DNA of 64,000 bases from Actinoplanes sandaracinus (GCF_030009775.1 NZ_JASCTH010000016.1:124001-188000), one strand, 5' to 3'. Shown: positions 1 through 21,902, numbered from the stretch's first letter. Translations and numbers: made by a program. The notes: generated from the sequence alone by a model not told the origin.

Positions 1-2
1 CG

Positions 3-623
3 ATCAACGGCGTGGGCGCGGGGATCCTCGCCGCCGAGGCCGGCAAACGACTGATCCACATCTCCACCGACTACGTCTTCGGCGGCGACGCCACCGCGCC
101 GTACCCCGAGGACGCCCCGCACGCCCCGGTCAACGCCTACGGTCGCGGCAAGGCGGCCGGCGAGACGGCCGTTCTGGCGGCCGGCGGCTACGTGGTCCGC
201 ACCGCCTGGCTCTACGGCGAACACGGCTCCAACTTCGTCCGGACCATCCTGCGCCTGGCCGCCGACCGCGACACCCTCGACGTCGTCGACGACCAGGAAG
301 GCCCGCCCACCTGGTCCTACGCCCTGGCCCACCAGTTGGTGGCGCTGTCCCACGCGGCGGTCGCCGGCCATGCCCCACCCGGCGCCTACCACGGCACCGC
401 GACCGGCTCCACCACCTGGTTCGGCCTGGCCCGGGCGGTCTTCGAGGAGGCCGGCCTCGACCCGTCCCGGGTCCGCCCGACCACCAGCGACCGCTTCCCC
501 CGCCCGGCACGCCGGCCCAGCTACAGCGTGCTCGGCCATTCCCGCTGGTCAGAGGTGGGCATCGCGCCACTGTCGCACTGGCGCGCGCAACTCAGGGAAG
601 CCATGCCCCTCTTCCTCGGCTGA
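3..623 (+). CDS. rmlD: dTDP-4-dehydrorhamnose reductase, C-terminal part (5' end outside window)
   Basis: This enzyme reduces dTDP-4-dehydro-rhamnose with NAD(P)H, the last step of dTDP-L-rhamnose synthesis in the cytoplasm. The visible part opens in frame at the window edge and carries the extended-SDR features STDYVF (substrate and cofactor loop) and the catalytic YGRGK (Tyr-x3-Lys), followed by RTAWLYG and a conserved C-terminal sugar-binding region. The N-terminal Rossmann GxxGxxG motif lies upstream of the window, so about a third of the protein is missing here. The rest of the rhamnose pathway is not visible. A GC-rich hairpin lies just after the stop. The family assignment is firm. Confidence 0.9.
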   Translation: MNGVGAGILAAEAGKRLIHISTDYVFGGDATAPYPEDAPHAPVNAYGRGKAAGETAVLAAGGYVVRTAWLYGEHGSNFVRTILRLAADRDTLDVVDDQEGPPTWSYALAHQLVALSHAAVAGHAPPGAYHGTATGSTTWFGLARAVFEEAGLDPSRVRPTTSDRFPRPARRPSYSVLGHSRWSEVGIAPLSHWRAQLREAMPLFLG

Positions 624-626
624 CAC

Positions 627-653
627 CGCGGCGCCGCTCTCCGGCGCTCCGCG
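627..653 (+). terminator. Candidate terminator hairpin after rmlD
   Basis: Four bases after the rmlD stop, CGCGG plus CGCC can pair with GGCG plus CCGCG around a short loop, leaving a 2-nt bulge. There is no U tract, as is common in very GC-rich actinomycetes. Inferred from pairing only. Confidence 0.4.
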
Positions 654-733
654 TCCCCTCCCGCCGCCTGCCGTCGCCCGCGGCAGACGGCGGGATACGC
701 GACCAGATCCATGCCACCGACGGCCGGCTCGGA

Positions 734-824
734 CCGGGTGACGAATCCGAGACCCCTCCCGCCAGTACGGGCCGACCGGGCAGCCGGACTCGGGCCGGGT
801 GACGAATCCAAGACCGCTCCCGCC
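734..824 (+). repeat. Two imperfect 30-bp direct repeats
   Basis: Positions 734-763 and 795-824 are near-identical 30-mers starting CCGGGTGACGAATCC, with two mismatches and a 61-bp period. They lie between rmlD and the TSUP gene. They could be a duplicated regulatory site or replication slippage. Confidence 0.7.
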
Positions 825-857
825 GGTGTGCGGCCGGACGGGTCGATAAGCTGGCTC

Positions 858-1613
858 GTGCAACTCGATCATGCGGTGCTGCTCGTGGCGGGTGGTGTCG
901 GCTCCGGGCTGACCGGGTCGATGGCCGGGCTGGCGTCACTCATCAGCTATCCGGTGCTGCTGGCGGTCGGGTTGCCGCCGATCGCCGCCAACGTCACCAA
1001 CTCGGTGGGCCTGCTGGCCAGCGGCGCGGGTTCGGCCCTCGGCTCCCGGCGCGAGCTGCGCGGGCAGGGCGCCCGGATCCTGCGGCAGAGCGTCTTCGCC
1101 CTGCTCGGCGGCACCACCGGAGCGGTGCTGCTGATGAACACCACCTCGTCGGTGTTCGAGCGGATCGTGCCGGCGCTGATCGCTCTCGCCGCGGCCGTGC
1201 TGCTGCTCCGCGACCGGCTGCGAGGCTGGTACACACGGCCGAAGGGCCGCTTCGCTCAGCCTCCGTTGGGTCTGGCGGTCTTCCTGATCGGCATCTACGG
1301 CGGCTACTTCGGGGCGGCGGCGGGCGTCCTGATGCTGGCCGTGCTGTCGATGTCGATCGTCGAGCCGCTGGCGGTCACCAACGCCGTGAAGAGCATCGTC
1401 CTGTGTGGCGCGAACTTCGCGGCCGCGATCCTGTACGCGGTGATCGCCCCGGTGCACTGGACGGCGGCCCTCCTGCTGGGCGCCGGCTGCCTGGTCGGCA
1501 GTTGGATCGGCCCGGCGCTGGTCCGCCGCATCCCGGAACGCCCGCTGCGCATCGTGATCGCCGTCGCCGCTCTGGGACTGGCCGCCTACCTCTGGCACGA
1601 TGCCGTCACGTGA
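858..1613 (+). CDS. TSUP (TauE/SafE) family membrane exporter
   Basis: A 251-residue integral membrane protein of the sulfite/organosulfonate exporter family. It has alternating hydrophobic helices and the family's two-fold internal similarity: an N-terminal half with a GxGxGLTGS-like loop (residues about 10-25) and a C-terminal half with IGIYGGYFGAAAGV. The frame is open further upstream, but that stretch runs through the direct repeats at 734-824 and is not hydrophobic. The GTG at 858, which begins VQLDHAVLLVAGG, therefore fits the family start best. It probably moves a small anion such as sulfite, sulfoacetate or a related sulfur compound across the cytoplasmic membrane; the substrate cannot be read from sequence. 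A flavin reductase and a sulfotransferase-like gene nearby hint at sulfur metabolism, but only by proximity. Confidence 0.8.
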   Translation: MQLDHAVLLVAGGVGSGLTGSMAGLASLISYPVLLAVGLPPIAANVTNSVGLLASGAGSALGSRRELRGQGARILRQSVFALLGGTTGAVLLMNTTSSVFERIVPALIALAAAVLLLRDRLRGWYTRPKGRFAQPPLGLAVFLIGIYGGYFGAAAGVLMLAVLSMSIVEPLAVTNAVKSIVLCGANFAAAILYAVIAPVHWTAALLLGAGCLVGSWIGPALVRRIPERPLRIVIAVAALGLAAYLWHDAVT

Positions 1614-1617
1614 CGGC
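1602..1617. terminator. Perfect 16-bp palindrome over the TSUP stop codon
   Basis: GCCGTCACGTGACGGC is a perfect palindrome spanning the TGA stop at 1611-1613. As RNA it gives a 6-bp stem with an ACGT loop, so it could be a weak terminator. As DNA it could bind a protein. Confidence 0.35.
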
Positions 1618-1930
1618 CGTCGCCGTTCAACCGGTGATGGCCTGACGGCCCCTGTCGCTGCTCCGGCCGGCGAGGAACCGCGTGTCCCTGAGGCCGTCCT
1701 CGGTGTGGGTGTCGTCGCGGGTGGCCACGGACGTGCTGCCGCTCCTGGTGAACGCCTGCTCGACCGCATGTGTCGAGGCGCTGCCGACACCGGCCGAGGG
1801 AATGTCACGACCCCTCACCGCGGGGGCCTGGAGATCGAGCAGCCCGAGCCCTGGTGACCGAGACAGATCAACGGACCGATCCACGGCGAACCCGGTACGA
1901 CGCGCAGCCGGGGCAGCGATCGGCGGCTCG
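1618..1930. other. Gap without a recognisable gene
   Basis: About 310 bases lie between the convergent TSUP and flavin reductase genes. The open frames here have no recognisable motif and unconvincing composition. I see no RNA gene and no strong hairpin beyond the palindrome at 1602-1617. Confidence 0.5.
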
Positions 1931-2443
1931 CTATCGGCCATGGTTGAGGGCGACATAGCGGCCCGAGTGGTACACCAGCGGCGTCGACGCCTCACCCAAG
2001 CCGTGCTCGCCAGTCAGCGGGGTGGCCAGCACGATCGTGTGGTCACCGGCCGGCACCCGGTCGACGATCCGGCAGACCAGGCGGGCCAGCACGCCGTCGA
2101 GCAGAGGCACCCCCTCCGGGCCGGGCCGCCACGCGCCGTGCTCCGCCAGCCGGTCGATGCCGCGGGCCGAGAAGGTGCGCGCCACGTGCTCCTGCTCCTG
2201 GCCGAGCACGTGCACCGCCACGGTGTCGGCGGCCTCCACCGCGGGCCAGGCCGAAGCCGTGCGGGCCAGGCAGAACGAGACCAGCGGCGGGTCGAGCGAG
2301 ACCGACGTGAACGAGGTCGCGGTGAAGCCGGTGGCCGGCTCGCCCGGAGCGGTGATCACCACGACGGCCGCGGCGTGCCGGCGCAGCAACTGCCGGAAGA
2401 GGTCGGCGTCCACGGTGCCGGCGGGGATGGTCTGCAAGGTCAT
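1931..2443 (-). CDS. Flavin reductase-like FMN-binding protein (HpaC/DIM6 type)
   Basis: A 170-residue protein of the flavin reductase domain family. These enzymes use NAD(P)H to supply reduced FMN or FAD to a two-component monooxygenase. The FMN-binding signature is visible as TATSFTSVSLDPPLVSFC (about residues 40-57), followed by the family's GDHTIVLATP and PLVYHSGRY segments near the C-terminus. The frame extends six codons further upstream, but the ATG at 2443 has a GGAGG about 7 nt before it, which decides the start. No partner oxygenase lies next to it. The 358-base upstream gap contains an AT-rich island with the only promoter-like sequences near this gene. Family is secure; physiological partner is unknown. 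Confidence 0.85.
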   Translation of the reverse strand: MTLQTIPAGTVDADLFRQLLRRHAAAVVVITAPGEPATGFTATSFTSVSLDPPLVSFCLARTASAWPAVEAADTVAVHVLGQEQEHVARTFSARGIDRLAEHGAWRPGPEGVPLLDGVLARLVCRIVDRVPAGDHTIVLATPLTGEHGLGEASTPLVYHSGRYVALNHGR

Positions 2444-2604
2444 GACGGGCCTCCATCGCAATGCGTTTCGTGATCAGAGAGCGCGGCAGCGTCGCCGCAC
2501 TGACGAGCCGGACCCGGCGCGTGATGCCCGGGGTCACGCGCCGGCCGGCTCGCACCACCGACGGTGCGCTGCGATCGCACGGCTCGTCAACCGCCTTCCC
2601 ATAT

Positions 2605-2621
2605 CCTAGTAAACCGATAGG
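2605..2621. promoter_or_regulatory. AT-rich CCTA-N9-TAGG element
   Basis: CCTAGTAAACCGATAGG stands out in a very GC-rich background and has 4-bp inverted ends. It is about 160 nt upstream of the flavin reductase and about 180 nt upstream of the sulfotransferase-like gene, so it could be an operator or promoter element for either. The rest of the 2444-2801 gap shows nothing else clear. Confidence 0.35.
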
Positions 2622-2627
2622 CCGAGA

Positions 2628-2657
2628 TTGACATATGCGGTGCGGACCGCTCAGGAT
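2628..2657 (+). promoter_or_regulatory. Possible sigma70-type promoter toward the sulfotransferase-like gene
   Basis: TTGACA (2628-2633) is followed after 18 nt by CAGGAT (2652-2657). The -35 is perfect and the -10 is fair. It reads toward the gene at 2802 and would leave an untranslated leader of about 140 nt. Confidence 0.4.
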
Positions 2658-2801
2658 GCGGGCATGAGCGACGCGGATCCGGCCCATCAGCGGGCGCCGC
2701 CACATCGGGCACCTGGCGTTGAGCTCCGACACCCGTGCGGACCCGGGACAGCCGGCCGGGGCACACCCCGCGACAACCGCGACACGTGTGACCATGGGTG
2801 G

Positions 2802-3506
2802 ATGACGATCCGGGTCGCGATGTGGTCAGGTCCGCGCAACATCTCGACGGCCATGATGCGCAGCTTCGGCTCACGCGCCGACACCGTGGTCTGCGACGAG
2901 CCGCTCTACGCCCACTACCTGACCGTGACCGGTCTCGATCACCCTGGGCGTGAGGAGATCCTGACCAGCCAGCCGGCCCGCTGGCAGGACGTTGCGGACG
3001 CCTTGACCGGCCCGCTGCCCGGCGACCCGGCGGTCTTCTACCAGAAGCACATGACCCACCACCTGCTCCCCGGCATCGGCCGGGAGTGGCTGGGCCGGCT
3101 CACCCACGCGTTCCTGATCCGCGACCCGGAACACGTGGTCGCCTCCTATGCGAAGGTCCGCGGCGAGCCCACTCTCGAAGACCTCGGCTACCCGCAACAG
3201 GCCGAGATCTTCCGCGCCTTCGGCGGCCCGGTCGTCGACGCCGCCGACGTGCTCCGCGACCCGGAGCGCACCCTGCGGCTCCTCTGCGCCGGCCTCGGCT
3301 TCGCCTTCGACCCGGCGATGCTCACCTGGGCGCCCGGCCCGCGCCCCGACGACGGCGTGTGGGCGCCCCACTGGTACGCGTCGGTGCACGCCTCCACCGG
3401 TTTCGCCCCGTACGACCCGCGGCCCGCCGACGTCCCGGAGCGCCTGCGCCCCCTGGTCGAGGCGGCCCGCCCCTACTACGAGGAACTCGCCGCCCACCGC
3501 CTGTGA
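2802..3506 (+). CDS. Sulfotransferase-like P-loop protein
   Basis: A 234-residue protein beginning MTIRVAMWSGPRNISTAMMR. The SGPRNIST segment (residues about 8-15) is the P-loop-like PAPS-binding motif seen in bacterial sulfotransferase-family proteins. The later HAFLIRDPEHVVASY (about residues 103-117) matches the second PAPS-binding strand and its conserved Arg-Asp. The frame is open upstream to an ATG at 2664, but that extension is Pro/His/Arg-rich and unlike the family, so 2802 is preferred. It is convergent with a class IV PLP aminotransferase at 3672-4577. Plants encode these two domain types as one protein, the branched-chain aminotransferase-like proteins, which suggests a shared role. 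The true sulfonate acceptor, and even whether it transfers sulfate, is unknown. Confidence 0.7.
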   Translation: MTIRVAMWSGPRNISTAMMRSFGSRADTVVCDEPLYAHYLTVTGLDHPGREEILTSQPARWQDVADALTGPLPGDPAVFYQKHMTHHLLPGIGREWLGRLTHAFLIRDPEHVVASYAKVRGEPTLEDLGYPQQAEIFRAFGGPVVDAADVLRDPERTLRLLCAGLGFAFDPAMLTWAPGPRPDDGVWAPHWYASVHASTGFAPYDPRPADVPERLRPLVEAARPYYEELAAHRL

Positions 3507-3671
3507 ACCACCCGCCCGCCATGTCAATCCCGCATCCACCGACGATGGATCGGCGCGGGTCACCGAGGGCGCCGGGCGTCACCACCGGCTGACCGCCACG
3601 GGCGGACGGCGCCCCAGGCTCGACGCGCTGGGCATCACCACCGGGCCGACCGTCGCGCGTGGCCGGTGTCC

Positions 3672-4577
3672 TCAGACCTGGATCAGGCGGGTCCCGTACG
3701 CCGCCGCATGCTCTTGATAGATCTTGGCGAGCCGGGCCGTGACCGGACCGACCTCGCCGTTGCCGATCCGCCGGCCGTCGATCGTGGTGACGGCGGCGAT
3801 CTCGCCCATGGTGCCGGTGCAGAAGACCTCGCCGGCCGCGTACATCTCGGTCAGAGACACGTCCCGGACGACGGCGGGGATCTCGTGGACGGCGGCCAGT
3901 TCGAGGACCGTCTGGCGGGTGATGCCCTCGGGGCAGGCGACCGTCGTCGGGGTGACCAGGGCTCCGGCGATCACCGCGAACAGGTGGGTGGCGTTCGTCT
4001 CGGCGACGAACCCGCGCTGGTCCAGCATCAGGGCGTCGTCGGCGCCGGACGCGTTCGCCTCGATCTTGGCGAGGATCGAGTTGATCAGATTGTTGTGGTG
4101 GATCTTCGGGTCCAGGACGTCCGGCGACGGGCGGCGGATGCTCGACGTGGCCAGGGTCAGGCCGCCGGTGTCGTAGACCGGCGGCTTGTACTCGGCGAGC
4201 ACGATCAGCGTCGGGCCGGCCCGGTTGAGCCGCGGGTCCATGCCACTGGTCACCTTGACGCCGCGGGTCAGGGTGAGCCGGATGTGCACCCCGTCGCTCA
4301 TCTTGTTGGCCCGCAGCGTGGCCGTGATCGCGTCGGTGATCTCGACATCGGTGGGGATGTCGCTGAAGCCCAGGGCCAGGGCCGACTTCCGCAACCGGGC
4401 CAGGTGCGGGGTCAACCCGAAGATCGAGCCCCGGTAGAGGCGCAGGCCCTCCCAGACCGCGTCGCCGCCCTGCACCACCGAGTCGAACGGCGAGAGGCCG
4501 GGCTGGTCGCGGTGCAGCAGATTCCCGTTGACCCAGTAGAGGATGTCGGCGTTGCGCTCGTCGTACCGCTGCAGCAT
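3672..4577 (-). CDS. Class IV PLP-dependent aminotransferase (branched-chain / D-amino acid type)
   Basis: A 301-residue fold-type IV PLP enzyme. The PLP lysine lies in DPKIHHNNLINSILAK, and the cofactor-ring glutamate in GFVAETNATHLF. The GTMGEIAAVTTIDGR segment near the C-terminus is the phosphate-binding and substrate loop. It could be a branched-chain aminotransferase, a D-amino acid transaminase or a 4-amino-4-deoxychorismate lyase relative; I cannot separate these by eye. The ATG at 4577 has no clear Shine-Dalgarno, but TATGCT lies just upstream, so a very short leader is possible. It is convergent with the sulfotransferase-like gene and upstream of nothing obvious in its own operon. 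Confidence 0.8.
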   Translation of the reverse strand: MLQRYDERNADILYWVNGNLLHRDQPGLSPFDSVVQGGDAVWEGLRLYRGSIFGLTPHLARLRKSALALGFSDIPTDVEITDAITATLRANKMSDGVHIRLTLTRGVKVTSGMDPRLNRAGPTLIVLAEYKPPVYDTGGLTLATSSIRRPSPDVLDPKIHHNNLINSILAKIEANASGADDALMLDQRGFVAETNATHLFAVIAGALVTPTTVACPEGITRQTVLELAAVHEIPAVVRDVSLTEMYAAGEVFCTGTMGEIAAVTTIDGRRIGNGEVGPVTARLAKIYQEHAAAYGTRLIQV

Positions 4578-4684
4578 CGGCTCAGCATAAAGCTGATCAC
4601 CAGGCTCGGCTCACCGGACATCGGCGGACGATGCGGACGGCTGCCGAGCCGGCGACGGGCGTGCTCACCGCGTACCCCGGAGGA

Positions 4685-5380
4685 TCAAGCGCGACCGGCG
4701 GAGACCGCGACCTGACGGCGGGCCAGGTCCTGGAGGATCTCGGTCGTCGAAGACGTGCCGAAGCGGGTCACGCCGACCGCGGCCATCGCCATCATGGTGT
4801 CCAGGCTGCGCACCCCGCCGGAGGCCTTGACCTGCACCTTCGGCGAGACGGCCGAGCGCATCAGCGCGAGGTCGTCGATGGTGGCGCCCTTGGGCGCGAA
4901 GCCGGTGGAGGTCTTCACGAACGCCGCGCCGGCCCGCTCGGAGGCCCAGCAGGCGGCGAGTTTCTGCTCGTCGGTCAGGTACGCCGTCTCCAGGATGACC
5001 TTGACGTGCGCGGCGCCGGCGGCCTTCACGACCTGGCCGATCTCGTGCTCGACGGCGGCGATGTCGCCGGAGCGCAGCCAGCCGATGTTGAGCACCATGT
5101 CGATCTCGGTGGCGCCCTGGTGCACGGCCAGCTCGGTCTCGGCGACCTTGACCTCGGTGGGGCTGTCACCGTGCGGGAATCCGATCACCGTGCCGACGGC
5201 GACTCGGGTGCCGCGCAGCAGCTCCGCGGCGACCGGCACGTCGCAAGGGCGCACGCACACCGAGGCGACGTCGTACTTCCTGGCCACAGCGCAGCCCTCA
5301 CGCACGTCTTCCAGGGTGAACTCGGGCCGGAGGATGGAGTGGTCGATCATCTTCGCGATCTGCGGCACGGTGAAGTTCAT
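4685..5380 (-). CDS. deoC: Deoxyribose-phosphate aldolase
   Basis: This class I aldolase cleaves 2-deoxy-D-ribose 5-phosphate to acetaldehyde and glyceraldehyde 3-phosphate in deoxynucleoside catabolism. The protein has 231 residues from the ATG at 5380. The Schiff-base lysine is in FVKTSTGF, the second lysine in KASGGVR, and the catalytic Asp in EIDMVLNIG. The open frame reaches 24 codons further up through the operator region, but MNFTVPQIAKMIDHSIL is the normal family start. There is no strong ribosome site; TATACAA 17-24 nt upstream could be a -10 giving a very short or leaderless transcript. It is divergent from a GntR regulator, with repeated palindromes between them, so control by that regulator is likely. 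Confidence 0.92.
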   Translation of the reverse strand: MNFTVPQIAKMIDHSILRPEFTLEDVREGCAVARKYDVASVCVRPCDVPVAAELLRGTRVAVGTVIGFPHGDSPTEVKVAETELAVHQGATEIDMVLNIGWLRSGDIAAVEHEIGQVVKAAGAAHVKVILETAYLTDEQKLAACWASERAGAAFVKTSTGFAPKGATIDDLALMRSAVSPKVQVKASGGVRSLDTMMAMAAVGVTRFGTSSTTEILQDLARRQVAVSAGRA

Positions 5381-5381
5381 G

Positions 5382-5422
5382 CTACTGGACAGTAGTTGTA
5401 TAGACAGGTGGTTGTCTAGACA
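5382..5422. promoter_or_regulatory. deoC-GntR intergenic operators
   Basis: Two copies of TGTNTAGACA lie 16 bp apart: TGTATAGACA at 5397-5406 and the perfect palindrome TGTCTAGACA at 5413-5422. A third inverted repeat, CTACTG-GA-CAGTAG (5382-5395), abuts the deoC start codon. GntR/HutC regulators commonly bind GT-N-TA-N-AC palindromes, so these are likely sites for the divergent regulator. They overlap the region where the deoC -10 would be. Confidence 0.75.
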
Positions 5423-5450
5423 GGATTCGGGGATCTGTAAGGTGTGCGGC

Positions 5451-6173
5451 ATGTCCGGGGACCCCGATTTCTCGCCGCGCTACTTCCGCATCGAACAGGA
5501 GCTGCGCGCACGGATCGCGAAGTCCAGGCCACACGACCCGCTGCCGTCCGAACCGGAACTCGCCCGCGAACATGGCGTCAGCCGGATGACCGCCCGTGCC
5601 GCGGTGACCCAGCTCGTCAACGACGGCCTCGTCTACCGGGCGCCCGGGCGCGGCACGTTCGTCGCCGTACCCAGCGGCCCGCGCCGGGCCGACCACCTCA
5701 TCCGGCTCAGCGAAGAGATCCGCAAGCAGGGTAAACGCCCCTGGGCCAAGGTCGTGGTCGCCGAACTGCGCCCGCCCACCACAGTGGAGGCCACCCGGCT
5801 GCGGCTGCGCAGGGGCGACGTGTTCGCCATCCACCGGGTCCGGTTCGCCGACGACGAACCGATCGCCTTCGAACGGGCAATGTACCCCGGAACGGTCGGC
5901 GACCTGCTCGCCGCCGACCTGTCCAAGTCGGTGCACGAGGCGCTCGTCGCTCTCGGCCACACACCGGTGCACGGGACCGCGACGATCCGGGCGGAGGCGG
6001 CCACCGCTGAGGACGCGGGGGAACTCGGGGTTCCGGTCGGTTCGGCGCTGCTGGTCGAGGAGCGGTTGATCCTCGACCAGCACGAACGGCCGCTGGAACT
6101 CAGCGAGTCCCGGTACGCGGGCGACCGTTACCGCCTGGACGTCGCCTTCGGCGTCGAGCCGCTGGTGCAGTGA
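5451..6173 (+). CDS. GntR family (HutC/UTRA) transcriptional regulator
   Basis: A 240-residue regulator. The N-terminal winged helix (residues about 10-75) contains LPSEPELAREHGVSRMTARAAV and the wing YRAPGRGTFV. The C-terminal half (about 90-235) is a UTRA ligand-binding domain with VFAIHRVRFADDEPIAFERAMYP and the terminal ESRYAGDRYRLDV. The ATG at 5451 has AAGGTG about 8 nt upstream. It is divergent from deoC across 70 bp that contain TGTNTAGACA repeats, so it probably controls deoC and itself. Its inducer is unknown; a sugar phosphate or nucleoside catabolite is a reasonable guess. It ends only 4 bp from the convergent end of the giant synthase gene. Confidence 0.88.
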   Translation: MSGDPDFSPRYFRIEQELRARIAKSRPHDPLPSEPELAREHGVSRMTARAAVTQLVNDGLVYRAPGRGTFVAVPSGPRRADHLIRLSEEIRKQGKRPWAKVVVAELRPPTTVEATRLRLRRGDVFAIHRVRFADDEPIAFERAMYPGTVGDLLAADLSKSVHEALVALGHTPVHGTATIRAEAATAEDAGELGVPVGSALLVEERLILDQHERPLELSESRYAGDRYRLDVAFGVEPLVQ

Positions 6174-6177
6174 CTCC

Positions 6178-19875
<13,698 letters not shown>

Positions 19876-19937
19876 GATCAAGACCCTATCGGCGGATGCA
19901 ACCTCAGTTTCCGCATCGGCCGTCCGATCGGGGGGAC
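19876..19937. promoter_or_regulatory. Short divergent promoter region between synthase and hybrid kinase
   Basis: Only about 60 bp separate the synthase ATG (19875, minus) from the likely kinase start (19938, plus). AGGG lies about 10 nt before the synthase ATG and a run of six G residues just before the kinase start. Any shared promoters must overlap coding sequence or be very compact. No convincing -10/-35 pair is visible. Confidence 0.5.
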
Positions 19938-21902
19938 GTGCCGGATCGGATGTTTCTGCTGGCCAACCTCGTCATCATGGTGGCCTATGCGGCGATCATG
20001 GTGTTGATCGTGGTGCCCGTGTATCGGGCGGGGCAGTTGCGATCCAACAAGCTTGCCACCGCCACGGCGGTGGTCTTCTTCAGTTGCTCGGTAGGGCACG
20101 GACTTCACGCGGTGATGGCCTTTCAGGCTCTCGCCGCACCGGAGGCCCCTCATGTTCATCCGGGGAATCTGAGCTGGTCTTGGAGCTCGGCGATCTGGGA
20201 CGCGTGCACCGCGGGGGCGGGTGTCTATTACTGGACCCTGCGGCGTGGTTACGGCGTGTTGCTGCAGAAGGGCGCCATCTACGTCGATCCGTGGGGGCAG
20301 CGGCGTCTGGACGAGGCGGACGCCCGGGAGCAGGCCGCGCGGGACCTGGCCGAGGGGCACAAGGCCACCCTGGCGACGATCGTGGAGGACAGCGCCGACG
20401 CGATCATCGGGCTGACCCCGGACGGGCGGATCAACGCCTGGAACGGGGGCGCGGAGCGCATCTTCGGTTACTCCGCGGCGGAGGTGCTGTCCCTGCCGGC
20501 GGAAATGCTCGCCGACGAGGACGGCGCCGGGCAGCAGGAAGCCATGCTGGCACGGATCCGGTCGGGGGAGGGCAGTTTCTCCTATGAGGGGCGGCGGCTC
20601 CGCAAGGACGGCAGCCCGGTGGACGTGGCTTTCACCGTCACGCCGGTCAGCGATCCCGCCGGCACGGTGATCGGGGTCTCGGTGATCGGCCGGGACGTGT
20701 CCGCGGCCAAGGAGGCGGCCGAGCGGCAAAGGGCCGTGCAGGAGCGCACCGACCAGGCGAAACGCATGGAGAGCCTGGGCAATCTGGCGGGCGGGGTGGC
20801 GCATGACTTCAACAACATCCTGGCGATCATCGCGAACTACACCGATTTCGTGATGGACGAGACCACCGACAGGCCACACGTGCAGGCCGACCTGGCGCAC
20901 GTGCGGACGGCCGTGGAGCGGGCCACCAGCCTGACGCGGCAGCTGCTCACCTTCACCCGGGGCGACGCCATCCAGTTGCGCGACGTCGACCTCAACGCGG
21001 CCGTCGGCGAGGTGCACGCCGTCCTGGACCGCACCATCGGCGAGCACATCACTCTCATCGCGGTGCCGTCGCCCGAGCCGCTGATCGTGCGAGCCGACCC
21101 GGGTCAGATCCATCAGATCCTGCTGAACCTGGCGATCAACGCGCGGGACGCGATGCCGGACGGCGGCACCCTGGTGCTGGAGGCGAACGCGGCCACACTG
21201 GATGGCGACGAACTGAACATGCAGCCGCCGTTGCCGGCCGGAACTTACGCCCGGCTGCTGGTCAGCGACACCGGCGAGGGCATGGCGCCGGACGTGGCGG
21301 CGCGGATCTTCGAGCCGTTCTTCACGACCAAACCACGAGGCCGGGGCACGGGTCTGGGGCTGGCCACCGTTTACGGCATCGTGACTGAGGCATCGGGCAG
21401 CATCAACGTTTACTCCGAGCCGGGTGTCGGCACCACTTTCCGCGTCTATCTGCCGATCTCCGCCGCGACGGGAAGCTCGCCGGCGACGGAACGCATCGGT
21501 GAGCCGCCACGTGGGGACGGCCGGACCGTGCTGGTGGTGGAGGACGAGGTGGCGCTGGCCCGGATCCTCACCCGGATCCTGAGCAACGCGGGCTATCACG
21601 TGCGCACCGCGAACAACGGGGCCGAGGGACTGCGGATCTTCCAGGAGCACGGCTGCGACCTGCTCCTCACCGACGTGATCATGCCGGAGATGACCGGTCC
21701 GCGGCTGGCCGAGCTCGCCCGGCGGGAGCGACCGGACCTGCCGGTGCTCTACATGTCGGGTTACAGCAACGGGCTGCTCGGCACCACTCATGTGCTGGAT
21801 CACGGGATCGCCTTCATAGAGAAACCGTTCACCAGCGGGGACCTGCTTCACAAGGTCGCTTTGACACTACCTTCGATGACATCTGTCATGGATGAACGTT
21901 GA
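19938..21902 (+). CDS. Membrane hybrid sensor histidine kinase (PAS-HisKA-HATPase-REC)
   Basis: About 654 residues. Several N-terminal hydrophobic helices (residues about 5-110) act as membrane sensor. A PAS domain follows (TIVEDSADAIIGLTPDGRI to VSVIGRDVS), then a HisKA H-box with the phosphoacceptor His in GGVAHDFNNIL. The HATPase has QILLNLAINARDAM, DTGEGM and GTGLGLA. The C-terminal receiver domain has the phosphoacceptor Asp in LLLTDVIMPEMTG and the Lys in FIEKPF. A GTG at 19938 sits behind a G-run; ATG at 19950 or a frame extension to 19896 are alternatives. It is divergent from the synthase and precedes an ABC exporter, so it may sense conditions for making or exporting the product. 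No DNA-binding output is present, so it needs a downstream phosphotransfer partner. Confidence 0.88.
   Translation: MPDRMFLLANLVIMVAYAAIMVLIVVPVYRAGQLRSNKLATATAVVFFSCSVGHGLHAVMAFQALAAPEAPHVHPGNLSWSWSSAIWDACTAGAGVYYWTLRRGYGVLLQKGAIYVDPWGQRRLDEADAREQAARDLAEGHKATLATIVEDSADAIIGLTPDGRINAWNGGAERIFGYSAAEVLSLPAEMLADEDGAGQQEAMLARIRSGEGSFSYEGRRLRKDGSPVDVAFTVTPVSDPAGTVIGVSVIGRDVSAAKEAAERQRAVQERTDQAKRMESLGNLAGGVAHDFNNILAIIANYTDFVMDETTDRPHVQADLAHVRTAVERATSLTRQLLTFTRGDAIQLRDVDLNAAVGEVHAVLDRTIGEHITLIAVPSPEPLIVRADPGQIHQILLNLAINARDAMPDGGTLVLEANAATLDGDELNMQPPLPAGTYARLLVSDTGEGMAPDVAARIFEPFFTTKPRGRGTGLGLATVYGIVTEASGSINVYSEPGVGTTFRVYLPISAATGSSPATERIGEPPRGDGRTVLVVEDEVALARILTRILSNAGYHVRTANNGAEGLRIFQEHGCDLLLTDVIMPEMTGPRLAELARRERPDLPVLYMSGYSNGLLGTTHVLDHGIAFIEKPFTSGDLLHKVALTLPSMTSVMDER

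Noticed and set aside
734-824. Possible att site or mobile element end near the 30-bp direct repeats
   Set aside because: No integrase, transposase or tRNA nearby and repeats are only 61 bp apart.
711-857. N-terminal extension of the TSUP protein from 711
   Set aside because: Encoded by the direct repeats, not hydrophobic, and absent from the family pattern; GTG 858 preferred.
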